Assembly: GCF_030269925.1 (NCBI RefSeq)
Contig: NC_085133.1
Location: 3,244,001 to 3,308,000 of the forward strand
Length of the DNA stretch: 64,000 nt
Source: Bombyx mori
Taxonomy: Eukaryota; Arthropoda; Insecta; Lepidoptera; Bombycidae
Direction: 5' to 3'
The position numbers were made by a program, and so were the translations under genes. This document shows, in pieces, positions 1 to 10,012 of the stretch (the first letter of the stretch is position 1; every line of letters begins with the position of its first letter). The notes under the pieces were generated by a model, which ran no database searches, was not told the DNA's origin, and saw only the letters and a program-made list of their open reading frames with translations.

Positions 1-782
1 CTATAAATTTGTAATTGTTGACCTTTCAATGCGATGTACATTAAAAAAAAAAACTCATACGATTGCACCGGAGTGCGTCAACCGTTTTGAATGTCGCCAA
101 TCGACCTTGGACATGCGAATAAGAACGTAATTACATGCAAGTACATTGTTATTTAAATCAATCGTAATATGAATATAAGTATTACATTACTATATGTAAT
201 GGAAATACGTTTAAGCTTGAACATAATAATCGATATTATTCATTACATATTATTATTAACCGAATTACACGTGCTTCGTTGGCGTCCTCTTCAAATTCCT
301 TCTTTGTATTAAAGTTGGCGAACAAAAGCATTTGTAAGGCGCCAAGAATGAACATATTCTTCAAAAATATGTAATTCTTTCTGTAACATGTCTTAATTTG
401 CAAAGGTTTTTTTTACGTGCAGAAAATAAAAGCTTTTTTTAGACTATTATTTGATAAAAAATATTAATCGTATCTTTAAATCAGGAAAGTGGTGTTACAA
501 ATTTGAATTAGTACCACCGAAACGACAGAAGCTGGCGCAATGGCGTTTTGTTAACACACTATAGGACTATGTGGTATCGTTTTGGACCAAATTAAACCTG
601 ATTTAAACCAGTTAGTCTGGTAAAAACTTGGTACGCACATTGTACCAGGAGTCTCGAAAGGGTCAAAGGATTAAAAATGTCATGACAGTTTTGATTTACA
701 TATGAAATGACATTGACATTTCGAATTGGTTAAACGGGTGTACAACTTTAGACTGTTGCTATTCGGTTAAAACCCATGACAG
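1..782. other. AT-rich stretch, nothing recognised
   Basis: Low-complexity A/T-rich DNA with short poly-A and poly-T runs. I see no open frame of note and no match to the repeat families found elsewhere in the window. Confidence 0.6.
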
Positions 783-895
783 CTTCGCGGCAGAAATGGG
801 CAGGCTGGTGGTACTGGTAGACGATCTCTCGGACCACGTCTTGTTAAGTGGTTACCAGAGTACATAGATGTTAACGACGTAAATCTCCACCTGAA
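783..895 (-). repeat. scrambled SINE family A remnant
   Basis: Two family A segments can be recognised on the minus strand: the GCAGAAATGGGCAGG block and the GTTAAGTGGTTACCAGAG block. Their order is reversed relative to intact copies, so this is an old, rearranged remnant. Confidence 0.4.
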
Positions 896-900
896 TTCAT

Positions 901-1060
901 GCCCAACCAATGCTAAGTGTCTCTTCATATGCACTCCATTCTTTTCGGTCTCTTTCCTTTTGCATTCAGTCCTTACCAGCTATTTTGATCAGATAGATCA
1001 TCGGTCCACCCCATTGGTTGTCTGCCCATGTTACGACGTCCAGTACGAGGTGGTACCTAC
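901..1060 (-). pseudogene. RTE-type LINE reverse transcriptase C-terminus, decayed
   Basis: Read on the minus strand, one frame gives PRTGRRNMGRQPMGWTDDL. A shifted frame continues as IKIAGKD, then a stop, then MQKERDRKEWSAYEETLSIGW. This is the usual C-terminal tail of RTE-type endonuclease/reverse transcriptases (RTGRR..GRP..W.DDL...AG..WM..A.DR..W). At least one frameshift and one stop separate the parts, so it is a dead 5'-truncated copy. Confidence 0.7.
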
Positions 1061-1875
1061 ATATGCGGTCTCTCAAGGCGCCCTATCCCTGAACCATTTT
1101 ATGTGAGCCATACAATAATTTTACCACCGGTGCCTAATTCAAGGAACTTGCAGAACAATTCTAAGGGGACTATGTCAAAAGAACAATTCAAAAAATATGT
1201 TTTGCTGCAAACTCTTCAAGCTGAAGTAGTTATATGGCAGATACACTGGGCTCCCGTGGACGGATGACACCGCTTTTAGTATTTCTTCTTAGCCGCATAC
1301 TTCATTGCTGAAGGTCGTATCCTTGGAAAGGCCTTCGTCGCTTTTTGTACAATCATCAAGAAGTCAAGTTAATCGGACGTGTTGGAGTCAATGAAAGTGA
1401 CGTTGATAGTTTCCGTTACACAGATTAAGGCTTATGTTTCGTGCAAGTAACTAATAAAAACAAAATCGGATCTTTGTGGATAGTTAACTAACAAGAATAT
1501 GTTTGTTGGATAATACCTATTAGGTACTATTCCCACTTGCAAGAACCTCTCCCTGAGTAAAGGCCTCCTCCAAGGAGTCACACAGATACAGGTGAAGTGA
1601 ATGAAAAATCCGTCAAAAATATATCGCAAAGAGTTCGCGCTCTTAAAATCAGTATAAAAGATCAAGACGCATAATGGAACTTCAACGACAATAATTCGTT
1701 TCCATTCCACTCTCAACTACTTTTATATCCAGAAATATCATAATAAATGTTATTATGACAAACGATAAGGGAAGTCGTCTTGCGAAGGTCGAAATCTTCG
1801 TAATACGGAGATGACGTAAAACTGGACAGTAAAATTTGTTTATACGACCGTTGTTAATATTAAAATATGATTTTT
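1061..1875. other. no recognised feature
   Basis: Open frames of 79 codons (+) and 94 codons (-) occur here, but neither shows a motif, start context or codon pattern that marks it as a gene. Confidence 0.5.
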
Positions 1876-1890
1876 CGAGTTAGATTGTAT

Positions 1891-2069
1891 CATCATCATC
1901 ATTATCCTGCCCTTCTCCCAGTCACCTGGGGTCGGCGCAACATGTTTTCGCCTTCCATACTCTTCTATCATATACCATTTCTTCGCTCACTCCCTTCTTA
2001 CCCATATCGTCTTTTACGCAATCCATCCATTTCTTCTTAGGTCTACATCTTCCTCTATATCCTTCCAGT
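1891..2069 (-). pseudogene. RTE-type LINE 3' end with target-site duplication
   Basis: The minus strand encodes GRCRPKKKWMDCVKDDMGKK followed by GVSEEM...VWKAKTCCADPR and a stop, then a (TGA)n tail at 1891-1903. This is the conserved end of RTE-clade ORF2 proteins. A 15-bp sequence (CGAGTTAGATTGTAT) at 1876-1890 recurs with one mismatch at 2070-2084, so the 179-bp piece is a 5'-truncated retrotransposition event. The frame has no internal stop. Confidence 0.82.
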
Positions 2070-2225
2070 CGAGTTAGATTATATATAATCAGCAATGTTC
2101 ACAAGCGCTCGGCTCCCATCTTTATTGGGATCATACAAGTTAACCGATTATACGATATATACGATTGAGACAAGGATCTCAAGTTACAACGTTTGGGGTG
2201 GTATTCAATCTGTAATAATATCTTT

Positions 2226-2712
2226 AGGCTCCGGTGACCACAGCATGGGCTTGAAGCGTGTTCACGCTTGGAACACCCGTCGCGATGCTGGGGTAGGACC
2301 TCTCCTTGCGGGCTGTCGTCACCCGCATGGTAGAAGACCGGAGTTCTTCGAAGGCGATGGGTTTCGCGATCTGGTCATGGCGCTTCGTGATGCTGAGGAG
2401 AGCGAATGGAGTGGGATCCCCCTACGACTCCTCAGCGCAGACTACTGCTATGTGGTAGGTTTCGTCTTGCCGGCGTGGTGGATCTCAATGAGGTTTAGTC
2501 GGTTGTTGGTTTTACGGGGTGGGTACATTACGTGCCTTTTTCAAGGCTTGGTATATTGGGAGGAAATGGAGGAGGAGAGGGGCCTTGGTCTACCTCTTCT
2601 TCTCTGAAGGCGCCGGACATAATATATCATATCATGAACATAATGTAATGTATGCATGCTACCCCCATCGACCGGGTATGGATACCCCAGCGTAAATGTG
2701 CAATAAAAAAAA
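2226..2712 (+). mobile_element. GC-rich LINE-tail-like repeat Q, plus copy
   Basis: A GC-rich island in AT-rich DNA. It carries GGCGCCGGACATAA and a TCGACCGGGTATGGATACCCC block before an A-rich 3' end (AATAAAAAAAA near 2703). A second copy lies inverted at 21948-22230, with the same GGGTTTAGTCGGT, CCTTTTTCAAGGC and CGACCGGGTAT blocks in order. The 170-codon open frame at 2095-2607 starts upstream of the repeat and is not conserved in the other copy, so I do not call a gene. The clade is not assigned; it is probably the 3' region of a non-LTR element. Confidence 0.6.
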
Positions 2713-2911
2713 TATATGTAGAGCGTGTCACTAATGCTAGTCCGTCATCGTGAGCTATAAAACTTCTTATTGATCATATTCAGTAGAAATCCAAAGTGAA
2801 TTTTCCGAAACATAACACATTAACTGTGAATTTTTTAAAGCGAAAAACTTATGAGTGTTCTCAACGGTAGGCTTGCCTGTGGCCTTGCTATTTCTATACA
2901 GGTCAACATTT

Positions 2912-3155
2912 TCATTTTCCTTCTACCTATGCTGATAGCCTTGAGAGGCTATATCAGCTTCGCCCTAACGTGTAGGTAAGCTCACAGGGCTCAAACCGGA
3001 GTGTTGCTAACACTGCCCCTAGCAAGAGCAATGCTTCGCAGAATCTACCAGCGGAACGGAAACGCAACCCACTGAGAAGATCCGGCAAGAAACTCAGTGG
3101 GCTGTGTGTATGGGTTAATTTGCTCGTCGAGCCCTTCGTCAGAATGGCCGGGTAA
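2912..3155 (-). mobile_element. family B short retroelement with 24-bp TSD
   Basis: The minus strand runs from the CGACGAGCAAATTAACCCATA side, through the CCACTGAGTTTCTTGCCGGA core and a GGCTATCAGCATAGGTAG end, into an A-rich tail at the low-coordinate end. Flanks CTATTTCTATACAGGTCAAC+ATTT (2888-2911) and the same with one change (3156-3179) form a 24-bp target-site duplication. The 244-bp insert is 5'-truncated relative to the roughly 310-bp copies at 17517 and 41807. Confidence 0.85.
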
Positions 3156-3179
3156 CTATTTCTATACTGGTCAACATTT

Positions 3180-3603
3180 GAGCCGTAAACCTGAGGAAAC
3201 AGCTCAAAACACAATAGAACTTTTCCGTCTTTGTGTCATTAAGAAGGATGCGGATCTCAAAGCGACGGAACAAAGCCGCAATCCCAGAAATTATGAAACA
3301 AAAAGACTCATATGATTTATTTGCAACAAAACACGAGGTGCATTACCAACGAAATGTATGTGCATACCGAAACACACTCGCCGAATGCAAATGCGCATAA
3401 CTCTTTAATATATTCATTATGTTTAAAAGCAGCGATGTTTCGGTATCATTATACACACAGTAAAATAAATGTTATATTTATGTAAACTCGACTCCGAGTC
3501 AGCAGTGCGCCGACCTTCGCACTGCTTCATCCTTTTTGGTCAAACACTAGTTCAGTTACAGAAGGGACAGGGTTTTGACTTCTACGAAAGTTAATTTTTT
3601 TTT
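3180..3603. other. no recognised feature
   Basis: AT-rich with short chance frames; ends in a T-run that abuts the inverted-repeat element at 3604. Confidence 0.5.
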
Positions 3604-4025
3604 AAGCTATTGCATAGCTTTTATCGCTGGCCTTGAGCGCGGCGACCGAATCATGAAATTCCGTAACGAAAAAAACCTAACACCCCTCACTCCGCCTACC
3701 ATGTAGCTCGCGTTCAACACATTCACACGTTGCGCTTGTGTAGTGTTTGTGAATAAGCGCGTGGCGTGACGTCACACTGCCTGAGCATCATGAAAAGTCT
3801 GCCCATCTCTCTCTCGCGCGGTCTAGCTTATGTGTGTGAAGGGGACAGTTAAGGTTTTGCTGTTATTAATATAATATTTAATAATTAATGTTTAATATTT
3901 ATTTTTTTATTAATGTTTAATATAATAATGTTTAATATATCTTGTTTTATTATTGTTTTAATATTAAATTATCATTGTCTAATTATAATTGCATAAGTTG
4001 ATAAAAAAATGCTATGCAATAGCTT
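3604..4025. mobile_element. terminal-inverted-repeat element (MITE-like), 422 bp
   Basis: The first 15 bases, AAGCTATTGCATAGC, are exactly inverted at 4011-4025 (GCTATGCAATAGCTT). Each terminus is itself a small hairpin (AAGCTAT, loop TGC, ATAGCTT). The left third is GC-richer (GCTGGCCTTGAGCGCGGCGA); the right third is A/T repeats. There is no coding capacity. A target duplication is not obvious (TTAA on the left, TTTA on the right), so the superfamily is unassigned. Confidence 0.65.
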
Positions 4026-4069
4026 TACCGCGGCAGTTCCCGAGTGCCACACTTATTTTTTTTTTTGCT

Positions 4070-4255
4070 TAGATGAAATGAATGCTTATGCTCACGAATA
4101 ACTTCAATGGTGAAGGAATAACATAATTTATGTGTAATTACTGGCATGGTAAGGCATCTTGTGGGCCCACACGGAGAAGTGCCACCACCCTGCCTGTTTC
4201 TGTCGTGAAGCAGTAATGCGTTTCGGCTTAAAGAGTAGGCCAGCTGTTGTACTGT
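4070..4255 (+). mobile_element. SINE family A, middle part
   Basis: Contains the GGTGAAGGAATAACAT block, the TAATTACTGG joint and the GAAGCAGTAATGCGTTTCGG block. Both the tRNA head and the 3' tail are missing. Confidence 0.7.
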
Positions 4256-4262
4256 AAAAACT

Positions 4263-4357
4263 TTTTTTATTGCTTAGATTGCTTCACGGCAGAAATAGGC
4301 AGGGTGGTGGTACCTACCCGCGCGGACTCACAAGTGGTCCTACCACCAGTTTAATAA
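4263..4357 (-). mobile_element. SINE family A fragment, inverted to its neighbour
   Basis: Starts with a poly-T and TTGCTTAGAT (the reverse of the family A 3' end), then jumps directly to the GCTTCACGGCAGAAATAGGC block and ends at CCTACCACCAG. About 140 bp of tail is deleted. It faces the plus-strand fragment at 4070-4255. Confidence 0.7.
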
Positions 4358-4372
4358 ACATTGTTAGGCTTA

Positions 4373-4625
4373 TACTGACTCGGTGGTGTAGTAATTAGCG
4401 CCCTTAGCTGTTGCGGCGAGGGTCGTAGGTTCCATTCCCGCCTCGGGCAAACGTTCGTGTGGTGAACAGGTTTGCTTGCTCTTTGTCTGAGTGCTTGTTA
4501 CCTATATATGTTTAAATTTAAATGTATATAAGTATTTCTATCAGCCTCTGGTATCCATAGCACATGGAATCCTAAATTGGGACCGGACGATCGTGCGTGA
4601 TTTGTTGCCAGTTATAAATTAATTA
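4373..4625 (+). mobile_element. tRNA-derived SINE, family D
   Basis: A tRNA-like head (ACTCGGTGGTGTAGTAATTA, then GTCGTAGGTTCCATTCCCGC as the B-box region) is followed by GTTCGTGTGGTGAACAGGTT and ATATATGTTTAAATTTAAAT. It ends in the CCTAAATTGGGACCGGACGA block shared with copies at 6655 (-) and 54165 (-). The B box has C for G at GGTTCCATTCC, so the internal pol III promoter is probably inactive. Confidence 0.72.
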
Positions 4626-4847
4626 AAAATAAATTTCCATGGCTTAGTTCGAAAACTATCTTGCTGGGCTTTTGACGTCATCGTCATCATAAATAAAGTA
4701 AATATATTATAGGTTAATATACAGGCAGATTAAATATCTCTGTTCTTAGTCAGTTAAGGGATTGAATGGAATGTTAAACATTTAAAATATTGCGCTCGGT
4801 TTTTAAATAGGGGGTCTATGGAACAATACAAATGAAGACTTTACTTA

Positions 4848-4975
4848 CTGGTGGTAGGGTGTCTGGTGAGCCCTCACGCGTAGGTACCACCACCGTACCT
4901 ATTTTACCCACGAAGCAGTAAAATTTTCAGATTTGAAGGATGGGAGTAGTCGTTGTACTACATAACTGAGATTTT
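4848..4975 (+). mobile_element. SINE family A fragment, diverged
   Basis: ACTGGTGGTAGGGTGTCTGG through GGTACCACCACCGTACC to TTGAAGGATGGGAGTAGTCG; middle part only, with several substitutions. Confidence 0.65.
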
Positions 4976-5236
4976 TGTTACTTAAATATCCAACAAATAG
5001 AAGACGTCAGATCGAATGGATCAAGGTAAAATTCCGTTAGATCTATGTCGTCTATTAGTTCTAATTATTAGAAGGGACGCTGTTGTTAAGAAGCTCAATA
5101 TCAGGTAGACCTTCCAATCGACCCGTGGTTTACTCCCATAGCGTCAGATACCACATACAAGGTGCGGACACCTAGTAGAAGGATCAGCCCCCTGATCGGA
5201 AAATATAAAGGTCTTATAATCGAAATCCAAGATTAA

Positions 5237-5656
5237 GACGATATAAATAGGCGTTTGTGGAGGTTTACGACGAAAGAAAAGATCTTCCACCGAGCGGGTG
5301 ATATTGCTCGGTAGACCAATGGGTCCAAATGTTGCTTTTTTCCCTTCTATTCTAGTAACCTCTAGGGGTTATACTAGATTCACCGAATTAGTCGGTGAGC
5401 ACACGGGGCTCAAGCCTGACGACGTTGCTAACACTAGCCCTAGCAAGAGCAGTGCTTCGCAGAATCTACCGTCGGATCGGAAACGCGACCCACTGAGAAG
5501 ATCCGGCGAGAAACTCTGTGGGCTTTGTCTATGGGTTAATTTACTCGCCGTGCCCTTCGTCGCAAGGGACGGGTTCGACGAGAACGATGACCGGTGCTTG
5601 AGGTACCTAAAAGCACCGTTAGTGGATCGGGGGGAGGACGATATAAATAGGCGTTT
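5237..5656 (-). mobile_element. family B copy plus extra 3' segment between 20-bp duplications
   Basis: Family B occupies about 5336-5636 on the minus strand (5' end near 5636, A-rich 3' end near 5336). A perfect 20-bp repeat, GACGATATAAATAGGCGTTT, lies at 5237-5256 and 5637-5656. The duplicated inserted unit therefore includes about 80 bp (5257-5335) beyond the B poly-A. A related extra segment without B lies at about 27330-27420. A 3' transduction or a composite insertion would explain this. Confidence 0.75.
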
Positions 5657-5927
5657 ATTAAGACTATTTGCACCGTCTGCATTTAATCTGTATGCACGCA
5701 CCGGATGACGCGCGGCGTGTGTAAATTTAGCGGCGTCGAGTTCACGGACAGGCAAGTCGCCATCTTGCTTTTGTTCGATGCAACAGCAAAACACGAAGGA
5801 GAACTGCATTTATTTTCTTATTTACCCGAATCAGAAACAAAACGTCGGATGTGTGTGATTAATAAAAAAAAATTAATGGATCATAGTTAAAGATGGAGGT
5901 TTTTTTATATTACTACTATCCGTACTC

Positions 5928-6137
5928 GCTGGCTTCGCTGGGCATTTAAAATTAGCATTATTATTTATTGTCATCATTATTAGGGAGTCCAACACTCATA
6001 TAAATATTAGCCTATCCATTAAGTACATGTATTTTCTACATGGATACCAAGTTTCAAGTCATTCGGATGCATGGTTCAGTAGTTATAATGGAACATCTGT
6101 AAAAACCATTGTAGATTTGTATATTAGTATAGATTAC
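5928..6137 (+). mobile_element. short repeat related to families C/E
   Basis: Begins CCGTACTCGCTGGCTTCGCT and ends TTGTATATTAGTATAGAT. It contains ATACCAAGTTTCAAGTCATTCGG and CATGGTTCAGTAGTTATAAT, the pattern of the small CTAGCTGAC/CTAGCGACC repeats of insect genomes. Only one copy is in the window. Confidence 0.5.
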
Positions 6138-6640
6138 CATTTATTCTAAGAGTTAAAGACTAAAAGTATCAAGAAATTAACAAAAAAGAAAACTAGTAAT
6201 TATAATATTAGGAGATCGTCCTAACAACAAAACAATTAAAAAAAAATTAAAAAAGAAAAAAACATCTATAAAACAAATTATAATTATCAATGTAATCATT
6301 GGTAATGGCTTGTCAAAAATCACTGTCCTTACAATACAATCCGTCTTTGTTCACACTGTCGTATTTCAAAAACGATATTTAAGTTGTAAGCTACAACGTC
6401 CAGTTTCATTTGAAATTGCCGTCGTTATATTTTATTTCAGATGACAACAGTCGAAGCAAAGGTACCTAACTTAAAATACATTTTCTTAAAATACATAGAT
6501 AATCGAGATACGTGACTTTGTGATTCAATGTTAGCGAAGTTGTTAATACCGGAGCTCATAGATATCAAAACGCAAATGCTGCCACCCACCCTGAGACGTG
6601 GGTTCGAAGTCTCAATAGCATTACGGCAATAGGAAGAATA
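6138..6640. other. no recognised feature
   Basis: AT-rich with poly-A runs. A short SINE A-like scrap near 6570-6600 (CGCAAATGCTGCCACCCACC) is the only familiar string. Confidence 0.5.
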
Positions 6641-6654
6641 TCAAATATTAACTA

Positions 6655-6900
6655 ATAACAAATAACTAGAAACAAATCACGCACGATAATCCGGCCCCAA
6701 ATTAGCTTCCCTTGTGTTATGAGTATGAGTACCAGAGACTGATATATAACTATATACGTATTTATATACATTTAAATATATAGATAATAAAATCCCAAAG
6801 AACAACCAAACCTGCTCATTACACGAATGTTTTCCCAATATGGAAATCGAACCCACGACCCTCGGCACAACAGTCAGTACACCACCGAGTTAGTCAAAGC
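6655..6900 (-). mobile_element. tRNA-derived SINE, family D
   Basis: On the minus strand the head near 6895 (ACTCGGTGGTGTACTGACTG) is followed by a B-box region, GTCGTGGGTTCGATTTCC. Then come CGTGTAATGAGCAGGTTTGG, an ATATATTTAAATGTATATAA stretch and the distal CTAATTTGGGGCCGGATTAT end. This is close to full length. Confidence 0.72.
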
Positions 6901-7039
6901 CAAATAAAGGTGATAGGTACCTGCGTGGACTGGACTATTCTGGCTTGCGATCGGAATGCCACGGTATAATACTCAAAGAACGCTGCTACCCATTCTTTGT
7001 TGAAATTCTTATTCGCCGTATAGGGAAAAGTTATGGTAA

Positions 7040-7353
7040 GACTATTCTAGACACCACATAGCCAAAGCGTAAGACTCAATTGGGCTGTTAGTTGGGGTAG
7101 GGCTAGTCTTGATCGGCACCACACAGCCAAAGCGTAAGACCTAGATGGGCTGTGAGTTGGGGTAGGGCTAGTCTTGACCAACATAATACAGCCAAAGTGT
7201 AAGACCCAAATTGGCTGTGAGTTGGGATAGGGCTAGTCTAGACCAACATCACACAGCCAAAGTGTAAGACCCAAATGTGCTCTGAGTTGGGGTAGGGCTA
7301 GTCTAGACCAACACCACACAGCCAAAGCGTAAGATCCAAATAGGCTGTGAGAC
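7040..7353. repeat. 65-bp tandem repeat, about 4.8 copies
   Basis: The block GCCAAAG starts at 7061, 7126, 7191, 7256 and 7321, an exact 65-bp period. Each unit reads roughly CACACAGCCAAAGCGTAAGA, then GGCTGTGAGTTGGGGTAGGG, then CTAGTCTAGACCAACAC. Copies differ by a few substitutions and no indels. No open frame runs through the array. Confidence 0.92.
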
Positions 7354-7990
7354 GAAACGGCAAGACCGTAATGCAGATGTATATGTAAAAAAAAAACCCG
7401 AAGCTTAAAATACCGAAGCTCGGCCTAAGGGAAAGGAAAGCTCGCGGCGTTCAAGGCTACTTTAAAATGGCATCGACTGATTCAGGGCCACGGTTATGTT
7501 GAAAAAAGATATTAAGTTTGTTTGAGCAATGGAAACGAGTTAATGCCGCCCTTCCGGATTGCTCTGAGCGAATATGAAAATAGCAGTAGTACAATAGTCC
7601 CACAATAAATATAGATTACGCTGTAGACAATTAAAAAACATTCGAAAACATTAAAGGATCGTAGATGTTTTGGCAAGTAAAAAAGTAGACCAGAATATAA
7701 TCGTCTGTTATGATACCCTCTGGTTTCCTAGCTTTGCTTTCATCATCACCTTTCCCGAATAGCATCAGCACTTATGATCCTTTATTAGAGAACAATCCCC
7801 TCCCTAGTCAGTCAGTCCTATTCCTAATTCCACACGGCACGGTTGCCGTCATTGTCGTCGTAAAATCTTTATATGTCTGTTTCATCAATAAAATCCTTTT
7901 TTTGAAAATATATTTTCTCAATTCCGTGTAACAAATTAATGCATAACCAATAGCAACTGGCAATAATGTAAGCTGCTTTTATACTTAAAT
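7354..7990. other. no recognised feature
   Basis: A 73-codon plus-strand frame at 7710-7931 lacks any motif. The remainder is AT-rich. Confidence 0.5.
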
Positions 7991-7995
7991 CTCGT

Positions 7996-8200
7996 CTTCT
8001 TTTTTTTCCTACCTAAGCTGATAGCCTTGGGAGGCTATTTCAGCGTAACCGTGGCTAGTAGGTGAGCTCACGGGGCTCAAACCTGACGACGATCCTAACG
8101 CGAACCCTAGCAAGAGCCGTGCTTCGCAGAATCTACCACCGGATCGGAAACGCGACCAACTGAGAAGATCCGGCGAGAAACTCAGTGGGCTGTGTCTGAG
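7996..8200 (-). mobile_element. family B copy, 5'-truncated
   Basis: Poly-A end at 7997-8008 (as TTTTTTTTCC on plus), GGCTATC end near 8022-8040, core CACTGAGTTTCTCGCCGGAT near 8180. It breaks off after GTGTCT. A possible short TSD is CGTCTT on both sides. Confidence 0.8.
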
Positions 8201-9311
8201 AGTTCGTCTTTTTTGTAGTTATTATATTACGAGTATTACTGAAGTTTCGAATAGCTTAAAGATTTCGTGGTCGTGGACGACTAAAGTGTTTGCCGTTCTT
8301 AAAAATTAATTATATCTACTAATCACAAAAACCAAAGAAAATACTAACTTACTAATATGACCAAAGAGATCAAATTCAAAAAATTTACACAATCATTTGT
8401 CATCAGGAAAGAGGTAATAAAGGCTTTGGCACGTAAATTACTTTCGGTGACTTTAAATTTCGTTTTTGGAAGATTAAAGTAATCAAAATTTAAATTCTTT
8501 TATACTAGTTTCTCATACCCCGGTTCAATAGAAACTATAATGTAGTAGAAACTATAATTATAATGTTGCTAAAACGACGAATTAAAATTCAAGTTCAAAA
8601 TTACTATGAGCCATCGGTGATTTAAAGCAATATGCAGAAGAATAAATCCCTTATCCAAATAATATCTTCAGCTAACAACAGTCCAGAGAAACACAAAATG
8701 CATAAACAACATTTGGCCTGCACATAGACATCCCATAGAATCAATCATTTCCCTTTCCTTAAAGCAATATTTCAACTCATGTGTTCTAACGAGGAGAACT
8801 TATGGTATTGGCAATTCTGCGCAAAGATATCTAGAAGCATTATTAATATTGAAAGAAGAGACGAAATAAATTTTATCCGAGGTTAAGTAAAATTAATATA
8901 CGCACTACGCTAATTTGAATTGTAGAATTCTAAGTGGGTTGGATATCTCATTGGAAACGAGCTAAATTGGTCGTAAAATGGCGTTTCAATAAATGAAAAT
9001 GAAACATTTCAATAATGACTGAAAAACTTGAAAATGAAACTTGTCAACACACACCAGAGGATTCTAAATACGTAACAAAAGTCTTTTGTATTACGTTAAA
9101 AGATTTTTAAGATAATACTTCCCTTGATTTTTGTCGTTTGTCGGCTATAATAGCAATCAATCTTGTTCCGTCTCGGCCACCAGGACTGTCGGATGTGAAG
9201 TACTAAAATAATAAAAACACGAAGGGGCGGAATTAGTGGGAGGTTCTTGGCATCACTAGCCCCTAACTATCTCTGAGTGTTGCTCAAATACACATTCAAC
9301 GTCATGAGTGT
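8201..9311. other. no recognised feature
   Basis: About 1.1 kb of AT-rich DNA with no open frame above 60 codons and no match to the other repeats here. It could be intron or intergenic DNA. Confidence 0.55.
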
Positions 9312-9683
9312 AATTTTTTATTTTATTTACTGCTTAGTTGGGAGGACGAGCTCACAGCCCCCCTGGTGTTAAGTGGTTACTAGAGCCCATAGACATCTAC
9401 AACGTAAATGCGCCACCCACCTTGAGATATACATAATTTCTAAGGCCAAGTATAATTACAACAGCTGCCCCACCCTTCAAACCGAAACGCATTACTGCTT
9501 CACGGCAGAAATAAGCAGGGTGGTGTTACCTACCCGCGTGGACTCACAAGAGGTCCTACCACCAGTAATTACGCAAATTATAATTTTGCGGGTTTGATTT
9601 TTATTGCACGATGTTATTCCTTCACCGTGGAAGTCAATCGTGAACATTTGTTGAGTACGTGTTTCATTAGAAAAATTGGTACC
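9312..9683 (-). mobile_element. SINE family A lacking the tRNA head
   Basis: Minus orientation. The 3' poly-A is at the left, TGCTTAGTTGGGAGGACGAG follows, then the whole tail and the body to ATTAGAAAAATTGGTACC. The tRNA-like head is absent, as expected for 5' truncation. Confidence 0.88.
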
Positions 9684-9859
9684 TTTTGGTCTTGTTAAAA
9701 CCACAAACAATGAGTCTCGTATTGGAATTTCATAGTGTTCTTCGCACCATTGTATGGTGTGTGCTTGAATAAGAATTCCAAAGCTAAATCGGGTCGCAAC
9801 ACACGGGTAGTGAAATTGAACAGAAGCTATGTTAGGACACTCTGGTTTTGCTATCGTAT

Positions 9860-9955
9860 CGTTGGGCTGGTAGACGATCCACCTGGTCGAGGGTGGTCAC
9901 CGTCATTCCTGGGCGCCACTAATGTTGGGAGCACAGCCAATCTGCTGCCCAGTTA
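9860..9955 (-). mobile_element. decayed K LINE tail
   Basis: CACCTGGTCGAGGGTGGTCA and CACAGCCAATCTGCTGCC resemble the K 3' end (CACCTGATGGTGAGTGGTTA ... AGAGCCAATCCGCTGCC). The poly-A is lost. Confidence 0.45.
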
Positions 9956-10012
9956 TATTGCAGATTAAAATTTTTATTATCAGAATAAAACAGATATACA
10001 AACTTATCTTAA

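Noticed and set aside
2095..2607. 170-codon open frame
   Set aside because: Mostly inside the GC-rich repeat Q; the frame is not kept in the other copy at 21948-22230 and shows no domain.
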